Assembly (NCBI RefSeq): GCF_003026475.1 | Contig: NZ_PYMC01000013.1 | Coordinates: 62,001-126,000, forward strand | Direction of reading: 5' to 3' | Source: Photobacterium lipolyticum | GTDB taxonomy: Bacteria; Pseudomonadota; Gammaproteobacteria; Enterobacterales; Vibrionaceae | DNA: 64,000 nt | Position numbers and translations under genes: made by a program | Shown: piece by piece, positions 42,963 to 51,820 of the stretch | Layout: each line of letters opens with the position of its first letter | How positions within the stretch are numbered: position 1 is the stretch's first letter | Notes under the pieces: model-generated | Told to the model about the DNA's origin: nothing | Databases searched by the model: none | Seen by the model: only the letters and a program-made list of their open reading frames with translations

Positions 42963-44432
42963 TTATAAAGTGACCGATTTACCTTCCTGTGCTTTCGCTT
43001 TGCAACGTTTTACCAACGCATGTGTCATGCCTCGGAATATGAACAAGTGGGCCGGCATCATCGTAAACCAGTATAGTAACCCCGAAAAACCTGCAGGGTG
43101 CCACCAGGCACGAATATCGACTTCGCGATACTCACCTTTGTCTTCGATGGTAAACTCTAATCGTCCTAATCCCGGGGCTTTCATGCCAAATAACAGGGAA
43201 AGAAAACGATAGGGTTCAATGTTAATGACCTTCCATGAATCGACCTGATCGCCTAGTTCAAGTGTGTGTGGATCGCGACGAAAGCGGGTCAGGGCGTTTC
43301 CCCCGATCAGATGGTCGAGCCATTCCCGGATCCGCCATAATGAATTGGCATAAAAATAGCCTTCCTTTCCGCCAATCAACTGTATTTGCCGCCACAGTTG
43401 TTCGGCGCTAGCATCGGTTTTCAACGTATATCCGGCTTGTTTGGGATAATAGCCATAACCAGGTTGCCAGCGAGCAAGAGCATCGGGATCGAACCCCCAA
43501 ACACTGCTGCGAACGACTTCTGTCTCGTGGCGAAGCGTCTCTTTCACCGCTTCCTCATACGTTAGCAGGTATTGAGGGATCAATGACTGAATGGCACTAC
43601 CATCAGCGGGAAGATCGAACCGTAATCCACCGACTAAAGCCCGAGCGATATTAGTTGGAACTGATGTAATGAACTTTAACCAATAGGCCGCTACAGATAT
43701 TGGTAAAAAAGGCAAGGGGATAAAATGTACATTTTTGCCGATTAACCGGCCAAGTTGACGCATCTGCGATTCGTAGGAGAGCTGCTCTGGCCCAGCAACA
43801 TCCATTATCTGGTGACGAGAAGGGGTGAAGCGAAGCAGCTCCAGTAAATAATGCAGAACATTGCGTAAGGCGATAGGGGAGCTGTGTGACTTAACCCATT
43901 TGGGTGTCAGCATGACCGGTAAATTATAAATATAATCTCGCATAACTTCGAAGGCCGCGGAGCCCGGGCCAATAATAATGCCAGCACGGAGTTCAGTGAT
44001 AGGGATACCGCTCTCGCGCAATATTTCACCTGTGGCTTTACGGGCGGCTAGGTGTTTTGAGTAACCTTTAACGGATTGCAGTGCGCCGAGGTAAATAACG
44101 CGCTTCACTTTGCTCAGTTTTAAAGCCTGACTGAAATGACGTGCAGCATCGAGTTCGAAATCAATAAAATCATGACCGTGGTTCATACCGTGAACAAGAA
44201 AAAAAACGGCATCAACATCAGAAAGAAGTGGACGAAGGTCCGTGTTCTGGTTCAAATCCAGTTCGACAAGCTCAATATTGGGGATAGAACTCCACCCTCT
44301 TTTCTGAAGCAACTTCAGGTTTCGCCCCGTTGCTTTTACCTGATAGCCACTGTTGGCTAATTCCGGTACCAGATGGCTACCAACATAACCCGATGCGCCA
44401 ACTACCAGAATTGTTTTGATCATCTGTTGCAT
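42963..44432 (-). CDS. NAD(P)-binding epimerase-like protein with DUF2867
   Basis: This 489-residue protein has an N-terminal short-chain dehydrogenase/NmrA-type Rossmann domain, with the dinucleotide motif GASGYVG at 12-18 and an ATGEILRESGIPITELRAG-type segment in the middle. A C-terminal DUF2867 domain is present (about 330-485). A family of such proteins in vibrios is annotated as SDR/DUF2867 proteins of unknown function. No signal peptide is seen. It is convergent with the BCCT transporter and is followed by a 500-base gap before the ABC operon. The catalytic role is unknown. Confidence 0.82.
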   Translation of the reverse strand: MQQMIKTILVVGASGYVGSHLVPELANSGYQVKATGRNLKLLQKRGWSSIPNIELVELDLNQNTDLRPLLSDVDAVFFLVHGMNHGHDFIDFELDAARHFSQALKLSKVKRVIYLGALQSVKGYSKHLAARKATGEILRESGIPITELRAGIIIGPGSAAFEVMRDYIYNLPVMLTPKWVKSHSSPIALRNVLHYLLELLRFTPSRHQIMDVAGPEQLSYESQMRQLGRLIGKNVHFIPLPFLPISVAAYWLKFITSVPTNIARALVGGLRFDLPADGSAIQSLIPQYLLTYEEAVKETLRHETEVVRSSVWGFDPDALARWQPGYGYYPKQAGYTLKTDASAEQLWRQIQLIGGKEGYFYANSLWRIREWLDHLIGGNALTRFRRDPHTLELGDQVDSWKVINIEPYRFLSLLFGMKAPGLGRLEFTIEDKGEYREVDIRAWWHPAGFSGLLYWFTMMPAHLFIFRGMTHALVKRCKAKAQEGKSVTL

Positions 44433-44933
44433 GCTCCCTGCAGCAAAATTCAGGTTATGACCTGAAAGCTATTTGGTATGAAAATTCATATTGTCATTAA
44501 AACTGTAGTGGATAAATTTTGCCCTGTCTTTCGCATTACAAATTATGCAGCTTTTTAGCCGTACCCTGGTCGATGTTTTAAGGTTGGCCAGCTAGATGCA
44601 GCGGCCAGTGGTGTTGCAGATAAGACTATGCTTATTACCGCATTCATGTTCTATGGTGACGCTTCTCGGAAATGTCCTACAATTATTCTAAGCCTTGAAT
44701 ATTATTAAGTCGTTGATTCAATATTCAAAGTTGTTAGTCGCTTGTAGGGTATTTGGCCTTTTTGTAGGCAGTTTGTAATTCATTACATTGAATTTATGGC
44801 TCAGGATCTGAAAGTCCTTTCTCGTTGTCTGGCTTTGCTGTAAATTTCACTGTCGGCTGGAATGGCAAACTGTGTCATTTATTCAGTAATATAAATTTTA
44901 ATTTCAAGACCTTTTTCATTATCGGGGACGTAG
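44433..44933. other. Intergenic region upstream of the ABC transporter operon
   Basis: About 500 bases with no supported gene. It lies between two divergent genes and must hold both promoters, but no motif stands out. Confidence 0.5.
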
Positions 44934-45605
44934 ATGTTACGACTTGCTAAGCTTTGTAAAGGTTATCAGGATGGTGGTGAATACCATTCCGTTTTGCAGG
45001 GTGCTGAGCTTGAACTGGCACAAGGTGACCAACTTGCTTTGATGGGTGAGAGTGGTTCTGGTAAGAGTACCCTATTGAATTTAATTGCAGGGTTAGATTC
45101 TGCCGATTCAGGCGAAATATGGATTGGTAATACGCCGATACACAATATTTCTGAGCGTGAACGTACCGCATTCCGTCGAAATAATATTGGTATGGTGTTC
45201 CAACAATTTAATCTCTTACCGACTTTGACTATTGCCGATAATATCCGTTTTTGCCGTCAGCTTAAGGGGCTGGATGAAAAGCCCGAGTTGTGGCGACAGA
45301 TCATCTCTGCTCTCGACCTGATGCCGTTATTAGGGCGCTATCCTGAAGAAATGTCGGGTGGCCAGCAACAACGTGCGGCTATAGCGAGAGCACTGTATAT
45401 GGAGCCCGAAATTCTGCTTGCTGATGAACCGACCGGTAGCTTGGATGAACGTAATGCGGGCGCGGTGATCCGCTTGCTGACTAATCTGACTCATCAGCTT
45501 GATTGTACTTTATTATTGGTCACGCACAGTAAACAAGTTGCTTCACACATGCGTGGTTGTATTCGTCTTCAGGGGGGACAATTGGATGTCAAGCCCCGTA
45601 GCTAA
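44934..45605 (+). CDS. ABC transporter ATP-binding protein (LolD/MacB-like)
   Basis: This 223-residue ATPase has Walker A GESGSGKST (about 38-46), a Q-loop near 88, the signature SGGQQQR and Walker B ILLADEPTG. It belongs to the LolD/MacB/FtsE group that works with FtsX-type permeases. GGGGA six bases before the ATG is a good ribosome site. Its stop lies 20 bases inside the permease gene, so the two are coupled. It probably powers export or membrane extraction of a lipid or peptide substrate, based on permease type. Confidence 0.9.
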   Translation: MLRLAKLCKGYQDGGEYHSVLQGAELELAQGDQLALMGESGSGKSTLLNLIAGLDSADSGEIWIGNTPIHNISERERTAFRRNNIGMVFQQFNLLPTLTIADNIRFCRQLKGLDEKPELWRQIISALDLMPLLGRYPEEMSGGQQQRAAIARALYMEPEILLADEPTGSLDERNAGAVIRLLTNLTHQLDCTLLLVTHSKQVASHMRGCIRLQGGQLDVKPRS

Positions 45606-48045
45606 AGCACTTTGGGGGCATTACCGTCGTCACCCATTTCAGATATTACTGGTCTGGTTAGGTCTGACCTTAGGTATTGCGCTGTTAGTGGGCGTTATGG
45701 CGGTCAACCAACAGGCACGTGAAAGTTACCGTCAAGGTGAGCAACTCTTTTCTAATCCTTTTCCTCACCGAATTCGTCACGTTCAAATGGGGCTCAAAGT
45801 GCCGCAGGGTTTTTATGTCCAGCTGCGACGATCTGGTTTTAATACCTGTGTACCGTTTGAGCAACATCGTATTGTTACTGATCAAGGCCGAGACTTTGAA
45901 ATTGTAGGTGTCGATCCGGTCGCCATGTTCTCTAGTCTCAGAGGCAAAGATCTGGGGCAATATCGAGGTCAAATGCTGGAACTGATGAAACCACCGTATC
46001 CAGTGATGATCGGTAGTCAGTTAGCCAGTTATATGGGGGTTGAGGAAGGTCAAAAACTGACGCTGAATAATGGCAGACAAATAGGGCCGTTACGCGTGGT
46101 TGGTGATGAGCGCATCGGCGGTCCAAGAATGATCGCAGATATGGCCTTACTGCGCGAATTGCATCCAAGCGCTGGCATTACGACGGTTCTTTGTGGTGAA
46201 ATGTCACAGAAAAACCTGACAAAACTCGCTCATATACTCCCGCCAGGATTGACTTTAGAACGGCATCAGGGGGCCAAACTTGAACCGTTAACTGAAGCAT
46301 TCCACCTCAATTTGTTTGCGATGGGAATGCTCTCTTTTGTGATCGGTTTGTTCATCTTCTATCAGGCAATGTCATTGTCATTATCTCAGCGTCAGCCTTT
46401 AGTGGGGTTGTTACGCCAAGCGGGCGTGTCGGGCTTTCAGCTGGCTAGCGCGCTGTTCATTGAGCTGATTGTCTGGATTATATTAGGCCTTATTGGCGGT
46501 AATCTGCTAGGTCTTTTATTGGCGCAACAATTGCTGCCGTCGGTGGCGGCTACGTTAAGCGATCTCTATAGTGCCAATGTTAGTTTGTCTGTGACCTGGC
46601 ACTGGCAGTGGGGCGCCGCCAGTGTTGCCATTGCGGTATTTGGCAGTTTGCTCGCTTGCGGTTGGCCAATGATTCGCTTAATTAAAACACCGCCAGCACG
46701 TTTAGCAACCCATATGGCTTTAGTGCGTTTTAGCGGACGTGAATTTGCGTGGCAAGCCTTATTCTCATGCATTTTTATTGGTGCTGCTATCGCCGTTTAC
46801 CAACTGCCTCATGGGCAGTTGGCGGGTTTTGTCTTAATAGCTTGTATCCTGATTGCTTCAGGATTGATGATGCCTTTCTTACTGTGGCAGTTATTCCAGA
46901 GACTGGGCTTATTCTTCCGGTCGGCACGTCTGCGCTGGTTTTTTTCTGATGCAGCAGCCAGCCTGAGCTACCGTGGTGTTGCCGCAATGGCCTTTATGCT
47001 GGCTCTTGCTTCAAATATTGGTATGGAAACAATGGTTGGTAGTTTCCGCAGTACAACAGAAAGTTGGCTAGGGCAACGTCTGGCTGCAGATATTTATGTT
47101 CGGCCATCGCACAATGTTGCTCCGCGTATATCGAAGTGGTTGGAACAGCAACCAGAAGTGGAGCAAGTTTGGTGGCAGTGGAGTACAGAAACCCCCACCG
47201 AAGCGGGTACATTAGAGGTCAAGAGTGTCGGAGGCAGCGCCGGTGAGAGAGACGCATTGCTGGTCAAAGTGGCTGAACCTGACTATTGGTATAAGCTGCA
47301 TAATACTCAAGCTGTGATGGTCAGTGAATCAATGGCATTAAAGCAGGGATGGCGACCCGGAGATAAGATCGAACTACCCGCGCCAATGATAGGTGGTTGG
47401 ATTATCGCAGGTGTTTATTATGACTATGGTAACCCATATGGGCAGGTGCTGATTTCCAATAGGCACTGGCAGGCTCTGTGGCCGAAAACCGGGCAGGTTG
47501 GATTAGCCATTCATCTGGAAGATGATGCTGACAGTACTCAATTAATGGCGAAGATGGGTGAGCGTTTCCGATTGCAACCTGAAAGGGTGCGTAATAATGC
47601 CGAGCTGATGAATCAAGCCATGCGTGTATTTGACCGTACATTTATCGTGACCGCAACATTAGGCAAGCTAACGTTATTCATTGCTGTTTGCGGTCTGTTC
47701 TTTGCTACTGTTGCCGGTGAGGTTTCACGTCAGCGGCAGTTCGCCCTGCTTCGTTGCATGGGTATGACCGGCCGTGAATTAGCAGCGTTGGGTGGTGGGC
47801 AGTTATTAGTTATCGGCCTGATGACAGCGCTGATGGCATTACCGCTTGGTCTTGTATTGGCACAGCTATTAATTGATGTCGTTTTGAAATACTCCTTTGG
47901 TTGGACAATGCCTATTCATTTTTTCCCAACAGAATATTTACTGTCGCTGGGAAGTGCTTTACTTGTACTTCTGGCCGCCGGGGCATGGCCAGTGTGGCGC
48001 CTTGTTAAACGTTCAGCTATCTTGTCGTTACGAGAGGCGTTTTGA
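45586..48045 (+). CDS. FtsX-family ABC transporter permease
   Basis: This 819-residue permease has two FtsX-type halves. The first membrane segment is near residues 17-36, with a large periplasmic part and hydrophobic clusters near 240-330, then again near 400-480 and 690-810. The ATG at 45586 is preferred over 45499 because GGGGGGA lies upstream and the start overlaps the end of the ATPase gene by 20 bases. It fits the large-permease type that fuses two FtsX units, as in LolCDE-related or AttFG-like exporters. The next gene, a lipoprotein of the AttH/CrtC-like group, supports an export role. Confidence 0.85.
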   Translation: MSSPVAKALWGHYRRHPFQILLVWLGLTLGIALLVGVMAVNQQARESYRQGEQLFSNPFPHRIRHVQMGLKVPQGFYVQLRRSGFNTCVPFEQHRIVTDQGRDFEIVGVDPVAMFSSLRGKDLGQYRGQMLELMKPPYPVMIGSQLASYMGVEEGQKLTLNNGRQIGPLRVVGDERIGGPRMIADMALLRELHPSAGITTVLCGEMSQKNLTKLAHILPPGLTLERHQGAKLEPLTEAFHLNLFAMGMLSFVIGLFIFYQAMSLSLSQRQPLVGLLRQAGVSGFQLASALFIELIVWIILGLIGGNLLGLLLAQQLLPSVAATLSDLYSANVSLSVTWHWQWGAASVAIAVFGSLLACGWPMIRLIKTPPARLATHMALVRFSGREFAWQALFSCIFIGAAIAVYQLPHGQLAGFVLIACILIASGLMMPFLLWQLFQRLGLFFRSARLRWFFSDAAASLSYRGVAAMAFMLALASNIGMETMVGSFRSTTESWLGQRLAADIYVRPSHNVAPRISKWLEQQPEVEQVWWQWSTETPTEAGTLEVKSVGGSAGERDALLVKVAEPDYWYKLHNTQAVMVSESMALKQGWRPGDKIELPAPMIGGWIIAGVYYDYGNPYGQVLISNRHWQALWPKTGQVGLAIHLEDDADSTQLMAKMGERFRLQPERVRNNAELMNQAMRVFDRTFIVTATLGKLTLFIAVCGLFFATVAGEVSRQRQFALLRCMGMTGRELAALGGGQLLVIGLMTALMALPLGLVLAQLLIDVVLKYSFGWTMPIHFFPTEYLLSLGSALLVLLAAGAWPVWRLVKRSAILSLREAF

Positions 48046-49130
48046 TGTCAAAGGTAAAAGAAACACAACACTGGTGGATCACCTCTTTGCTTATTTTTCT
48101 TTTGCTGGGTTGCGATCAGGTACAAGATCGTTCAACGACAGCAGAACAACTGACTCAAGCGAGTGGCGATATCTATCAACCTGTTGTTGAAGGCCATCAA
48201 CTCCGTTTTCCTCGTGATTTTTCAAGTCATCCTGGGTTCAGAATGGAATGGTGGTACCTGACCGCCAACCTTGAGGATGAGAACGGCGAAACGTTCGGGG
48301 TTCAATGGACCTTATTTCGTATGGCGACAGGCACTGAAAACGACGGTGGCTGGAAAACACCACAAATGTTCATGGCTCATGCCGTTGTGACATCAGCGAA
48401 AAAAAAATGGTTTGCCGAACGCTTTGCCCGTGGTGGTATCGGACAAGCGGGTGTTATGCCCAAACCTTACCGTGCCTGGTTAGATAACTGGTCATGGCGC
48501 TCTTTAGGTCAGAGCCCATTCCCCGGTTTACTGGAATTTCAAGATGGTGATATGGCTGCCCGATTGCAGATCAATAACCAAGGTTCGATTGTACTGCAGG
48601 GAAAAGATGGGTACAGCCGGAAGCACCGCTCTGAAGATATCGCCTCATATTATTACAGTGCCCCTTTTCTCAAGGTGGATGGTATCCTTGATCTGGATGG
48701 CAAACAGTACAAGGTGAAAGGGGATGGCTGGTACGATCGTGAATGGAGCAGCACTATGCTGGCGAAAAACCAACTGGGATGGGATTGGTTTTCTGTTCAT
48801 TTAGATGATGGAAGTGCCTTGATGCTCTACCAGATCAGGGAAAAAAATCATCAACCATTCTATTTTGGCACCCTTAGCTGGCCTGATGGCAAAGTAGTTC
48901 AGTTAGGGCAGGAAGACATTCAGTTAACGCCATTAGGATATACCCCTGTTGAAGGTAAGAGTTTACCCTTAGATTGGCGTATTGATGTACCATCACAACA
49001 GATTGAGCTTAGAGCGGAAGTTGTCCGCAAGGAACAGTGGTTACCTTTTATGTTCCCATACTGGGAAGGGCCAATTAAGGTCAAGGGCAGTCATTCAGGA
49101 CAAGGATTTATGGAATTAACGGGTTACTAA
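48045..49130 (+). CDS. AttH/CrtC-like lipocalin-type lipoprotein
   Basis: This 361-residue protein has a lipoprotein signal with lipobox LLGC (residues 20-23), so it is likely attached to a membrane by a lipid anchor on Cys23. The mature part contains the EWWYLTANLEDENGE segment and a repeated pattern (GDGWYDREWSS) typical of the CrtC/AttH fold. The gene overlaps the permease stop (TGATG) and is coupled to it. An ATPase-permease-AttH order is seen in other bacteria; its role is not settled. The real start is the ATG at 48045; an extra TTG codon upstream is dismissed. Confidence 0.82.
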   Translation: MSKVKETQHWWITSLLIFLLLGCDQVQDRSTTAEQLTQASGDIYQPVVEGHQLRFPRDFSSHPGFRMEWWYLTANLEDENGETFGVQWTLFRMATGTENDGGWKTPQMFMAHAVVTSAKKKWFAERFARGGIGQAGVMPKPYRAWLDNWSWRSLGQSPFPGLLEFQDGDMAARLQINNQGSIVLQGKDGYSRKHRSEDIASYYYSAPFLKVDGILDLDGKQYKVKGDGWYDREWSSTMLAKNQLGWDWFSVHLDDGSALMLYQIREKNHQPFYFGTLSWPDGKVVQLGQEDIQLTPLGYTPVEGKSLPLDWRIDVPSQQIELRAEVVRKEQWLPFMFPYWEGPIKVKGSHSGQGFMELTGY

Positions 49131-49254
49131 TATCAATAAGTATATCGACCAAGCCTTTTGTTATAGCACGCAAACAGGGATGGGAGTCAATTATTGAGCA
49201 CGAATTGCGTGAGTAAAACCGGCCCGTTAGCCATATAAGTAATAGGATTATTAA

Positions 49255-50559
49255 GTGGTAAACAAGTTAACTTTTGATGAGCAAGCATTATCGCAACGCC
49301 TGATGAACTACAGACGTGAATTTCACCGTTATCCAGAATCGGCCTGGTGTGAATTTTTTACAACCGGTCGCATTGCCGGGCTTCTGGAAAACCTTGGTTT
49401 TGAGTTGTATTTTTCTGACAGTATCATTGCCCGTGATGCCATTATGGGACGTGATGAAACTAGTATTGCTGACGCTCAGCAACGCGCTCTGAGTTGGGGG
49501 GCGGATGCCAATATACTTTCAAAAATGAATGGCGTTACCGGTATTGGAGCGGAACTTGATACCGGGCGAGAAGGACCGGTTTATGCTTTCCGTTTTGACA
49601 TTGATGCAGTAGAAGTGATGGAAAGTCAGGACGATTCGCACCGTCCGCGATTTCTCGGTTTTGCATCATTATTGCCGGGGATAGCACACGCATGTGGGCA
49701 TGATGCGCATGCATCAATAGGTTTAGGGTTGGCAGAAGTGCTGGCAGAAAACAAAGAAAAACTATCAGGCAAGATTAAATTATTGTTTCAACCTGCAGAA
49801 GAAGGCTGTCGTGCCGGGAAGGCAATTGCCGAAAGTGGTTGGCTAGACGATGTTGATTATTTTTTTGCAGCCCATATCGGTATGAATGTACCTAGCGGGA
49901 CATTAGTGTGTGATCCCCAACATTTCCTCTGTAGTTCTAAATTTGATCTCCATTTTAAAGGCAAACCAGCGCATGCCGGTATTGAACCTAATGCCGGGTG
50001 CAATGCATTGGCTGCAGCATGCACTGCCGTTACGCAAATGCTGGCAATTCCCCGTCATCGCGATGGTATGACCCGGGTGAACGTTGGCCAGTTAACGGCA
50101 GGTGACGGGCGAAACGTTATTCCGGATAAAGCCATATTAAAAGGTGAAACGCGTGGTGAAAATCGCGATCTGAATAACTATATGTACCAGCACGTTGAGC
50201 GGATTGCTCAGGCCTCATCTATGATGCACGGTGTTAACGTTGAAGTTCATGCTCAGGGTGAAGCAATAGGCTTACACAATGACATTGAGCTGGTAGAACT
50301 ACTAGCATCTGTAGGTTATGGCTGTGGTTTCAATAATGTCATTCGTGAAAAAGACTTCGGTGCCAGTGAAGATGCGGGTTATCTGGTAGACCGTGTACAA
50401 GCCAAGGGGGGGAAAGCTATTTATTGCATGGTGGGTTCAGATCTGACTGCAGGGCATCATAATGGTGACTTCGATATTGATGAAAGCAGAATGTTACCGG
50501 GGGTGAAGTTGTTTACTGCCGTTATTGAACGGCTGCAAAACCGATTCAGAGGAAGTTGA
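49255..50559 (+). CDS. M20-family amidohydrolase, AbgA-like
   Basis: This 434-residue metal-dependent peptidase of the M20D family has HACGHDAH (145-152), a two-glutamate PAEEG (180-184) and the AAHIG and HAGIEP metal or dimer motifs. The length and text follow E. coli AbgA (p-aminobenzoyl-glutamate hydrolase subunit A, 436 residues). The start codon is GTG with AGGA seven bases upstream. The partner AbgB is not nearby, so an AbgA-like stand-alone amidohydrolase acting on N-acyl amino acids is also possible. It follows the AttH gene by 124 bases and may not be in its operon. Confidence 0.85.
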   Translation: MVNKLTFDEQALSQRLMNYRREFHRYPESAWCEFFTTGRIAGLLENLGFELYFSDSIIARDAIMGRDETSIADAQQRALSWGADANILSKMNGVTGIGAELDTGREGPVYAFRFDIDAVEVMESQDDSHRPRFLGFASLLPGIAHACGHDAHASIGLGLAEVLAENKEKLSGKIKLLFQPAEEGCRAGKAIAESGWLDDVDYFFAAHIGMNVPSGTLVCDPQHFLCSSKFDLHFKGKPAHAGIEPNAGCNALAAACTAVTQMLAIPRHRDGMTRVNVGQLTAGDGRNVIPDKAILKGETRGENRDLNNYMYQHVERIAQASSMMHGVNVEVHAQGEAIGLHNDIELVELLASVGYGCGFNNVIREKDFGASEDAGYLVDRVQAKGGKAIYCMVGSDLTAGHHNGDFDIDESRMLPGVKLFTAVIERLQNRFRGS

Positions 50560-50596
50560 TGGGCTAGGAAATCATGCGGAGATAAAGCGGCTTAAT

Positions 50597-50616
50597 TGAG
50601 GTGACTTGGGTGTATA
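50597..50616 (+). repeat. Dispersed repeat, copy D (short)
   Basis: TTGAGGTGACTTGGGTGTAT fits the family consensus seen at 13866-13908 and 37197-37245. It lies just before the first GTPase gene. Confidence 0.55.
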
Positions 50617-50653
50617 CAATGATTCACGGGTGCCGATTAAGTGATTACAGATC

Positions 50654-51820
50654 ATGAATAGTTTTAAGAAAATCTTCGATTACATTAATCCGTCTGTTAA
50701 CCCAGATCTTGAACCGGCCTTTACCCAATGGCAGGAACAGTTGCCGACCCTATGGTTGCTGGGTAAAACCGGTGCAGGAAAATCGTCGTTAGTTCAGGCG
50801 CTGACAGGGGATTCTCAGGTGGAGATTGGTAATGGTTTCCTCCCTTGCACCAAGACCGCTGTGAGTTATGACTATCCGGTAAATAACCCCTTATTGCGCT
50901 TTCTTGATACACGCGGCGTATCAGAAACTGACTATGATCCCGCTGAAGATACCCAGATCTGTCAGCAGCGAAGCCATGCCTTGATCGTGGTGATGAAAGC
51001 AGAAGAGCCTGAACAGAGTGGTGTGATTAATGCCCTTAAAAAAATCAAAAAGTTTGGAGTGATAAAGCAGCTTCTGATTGTTCATACTGCGGTACTTTCC
51101 ATTGCCGATATCGCTGAACGTGAAAGGGCTATGGCCCATAATCAGAGTCAGGTTGAAGCCGTCTGGGGGAGAACGGCACCGACAGTTGCGGCTGATTTCG
51201 CTCCCTCTGACGCAGCCCCCGTTAGTGCTGATGATGCCCGTATTGGCGAAAGTGGTCTTCACGAACTGAAAAATAAGTTGGCAGAGATGCTACCGATCCT
51301 CAGTTTGTTGACCAATAAGCAAGCACATGCATCCCGTGAAGAAAGCAATTTTGAAAAACTCCGCTCAGAAGTGTTGTGGTATGCAGGTGCGGCGGGGGCC
51401 AGTGATGCGATCCCGGCGGTAGGTCTGGTTTCTGTGCCTGCTATTCAGGGGAAAATGCTGCATAGCCTGGCTAACCAATATGCGGTGGTATGGGATAAAC
51501 AGTGCTTTATGGAGTTCATTGGCACATTAGGTACCGGCTTTATGGTGCAGTATCTGTCTAAGCTGGGCATTCGCCAGCTGGTGAAGTTTATTCCTGCCTA
51601 TGGTCAGACGGTCGGCGGTGCAACGGCGGCGGCAATCAGTTTTTCATCCACTTATGCGATTGGCCGGGCAGCATGTAAATATCTGTATCATAAAAGTAAA
51701 GGCGAAACTGTCACGAAAGAGGAAATGAAGGCGATCTTTGAGCAGGCTATAAAGGCTGTTGCCAAAATCGAAGCCGGCAGCAGCGGTAAACAGAAGAAAA
51801 ATGAAACCGATAAAAAATAG
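50654..51820 (+). CDS. GTPase of the YcjF/DUF697 type
   Basis: This 388-residue protein has a P-loop GTPase domain (GKTGAGKS at 37-44, DTRG at 85-88). The G4 NKxD motif is not evident (LLIVHTAV in its place), so nucleotide specificity is uncertain. The second half (about 250-370) has hydrophobic glycine- and alanine-rich segments (AAGASDAIPAVGLVSVP, GGATAAAIS) of the DUF697 type that insert in membranes. The C-terminus is lysine rich. The stop lies 20 bases inside the next gene, which encodes a second GTPase, so the pair is translationally coupled. The function is unknown; dynamin-like membrane remodelling and ribosome-linked roles are both possible. Confidence 0.8.
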   Translation: MNSFKKIFDYINPSVNPDLEPAFTQWQEQLPTLWLLGKTGAGKSSLVQALTGDSQVEIGNGFLPCTKTAVSYDYPVNNPLLRFLDTRGVSETDYDPAEDTQICQQRSHALIVVMKAEEPEQSGVINALKKIKKFGVIKQLLIVHTAVLSIADIAERERAMAHNQSQVEAVWGRTAPTVAADFAPSDAAPVSADDARIGESGLHELKNKLAEMLPILSLLTNKQAHASREESNFEKLRSEVLWYAGAAGASDAIPAVGLVSVPAIQGKMLHSLANQYAVVWDKQCFMEFIGTLGTGFMVQYLSKLGIRQLVKFIPAYGQTVGGATAAAISFSSTYAIGRAACKYLYHKSKGETVTKEEMKAIFEQAIKAVAKIEAGSSGKQKKNETDKK

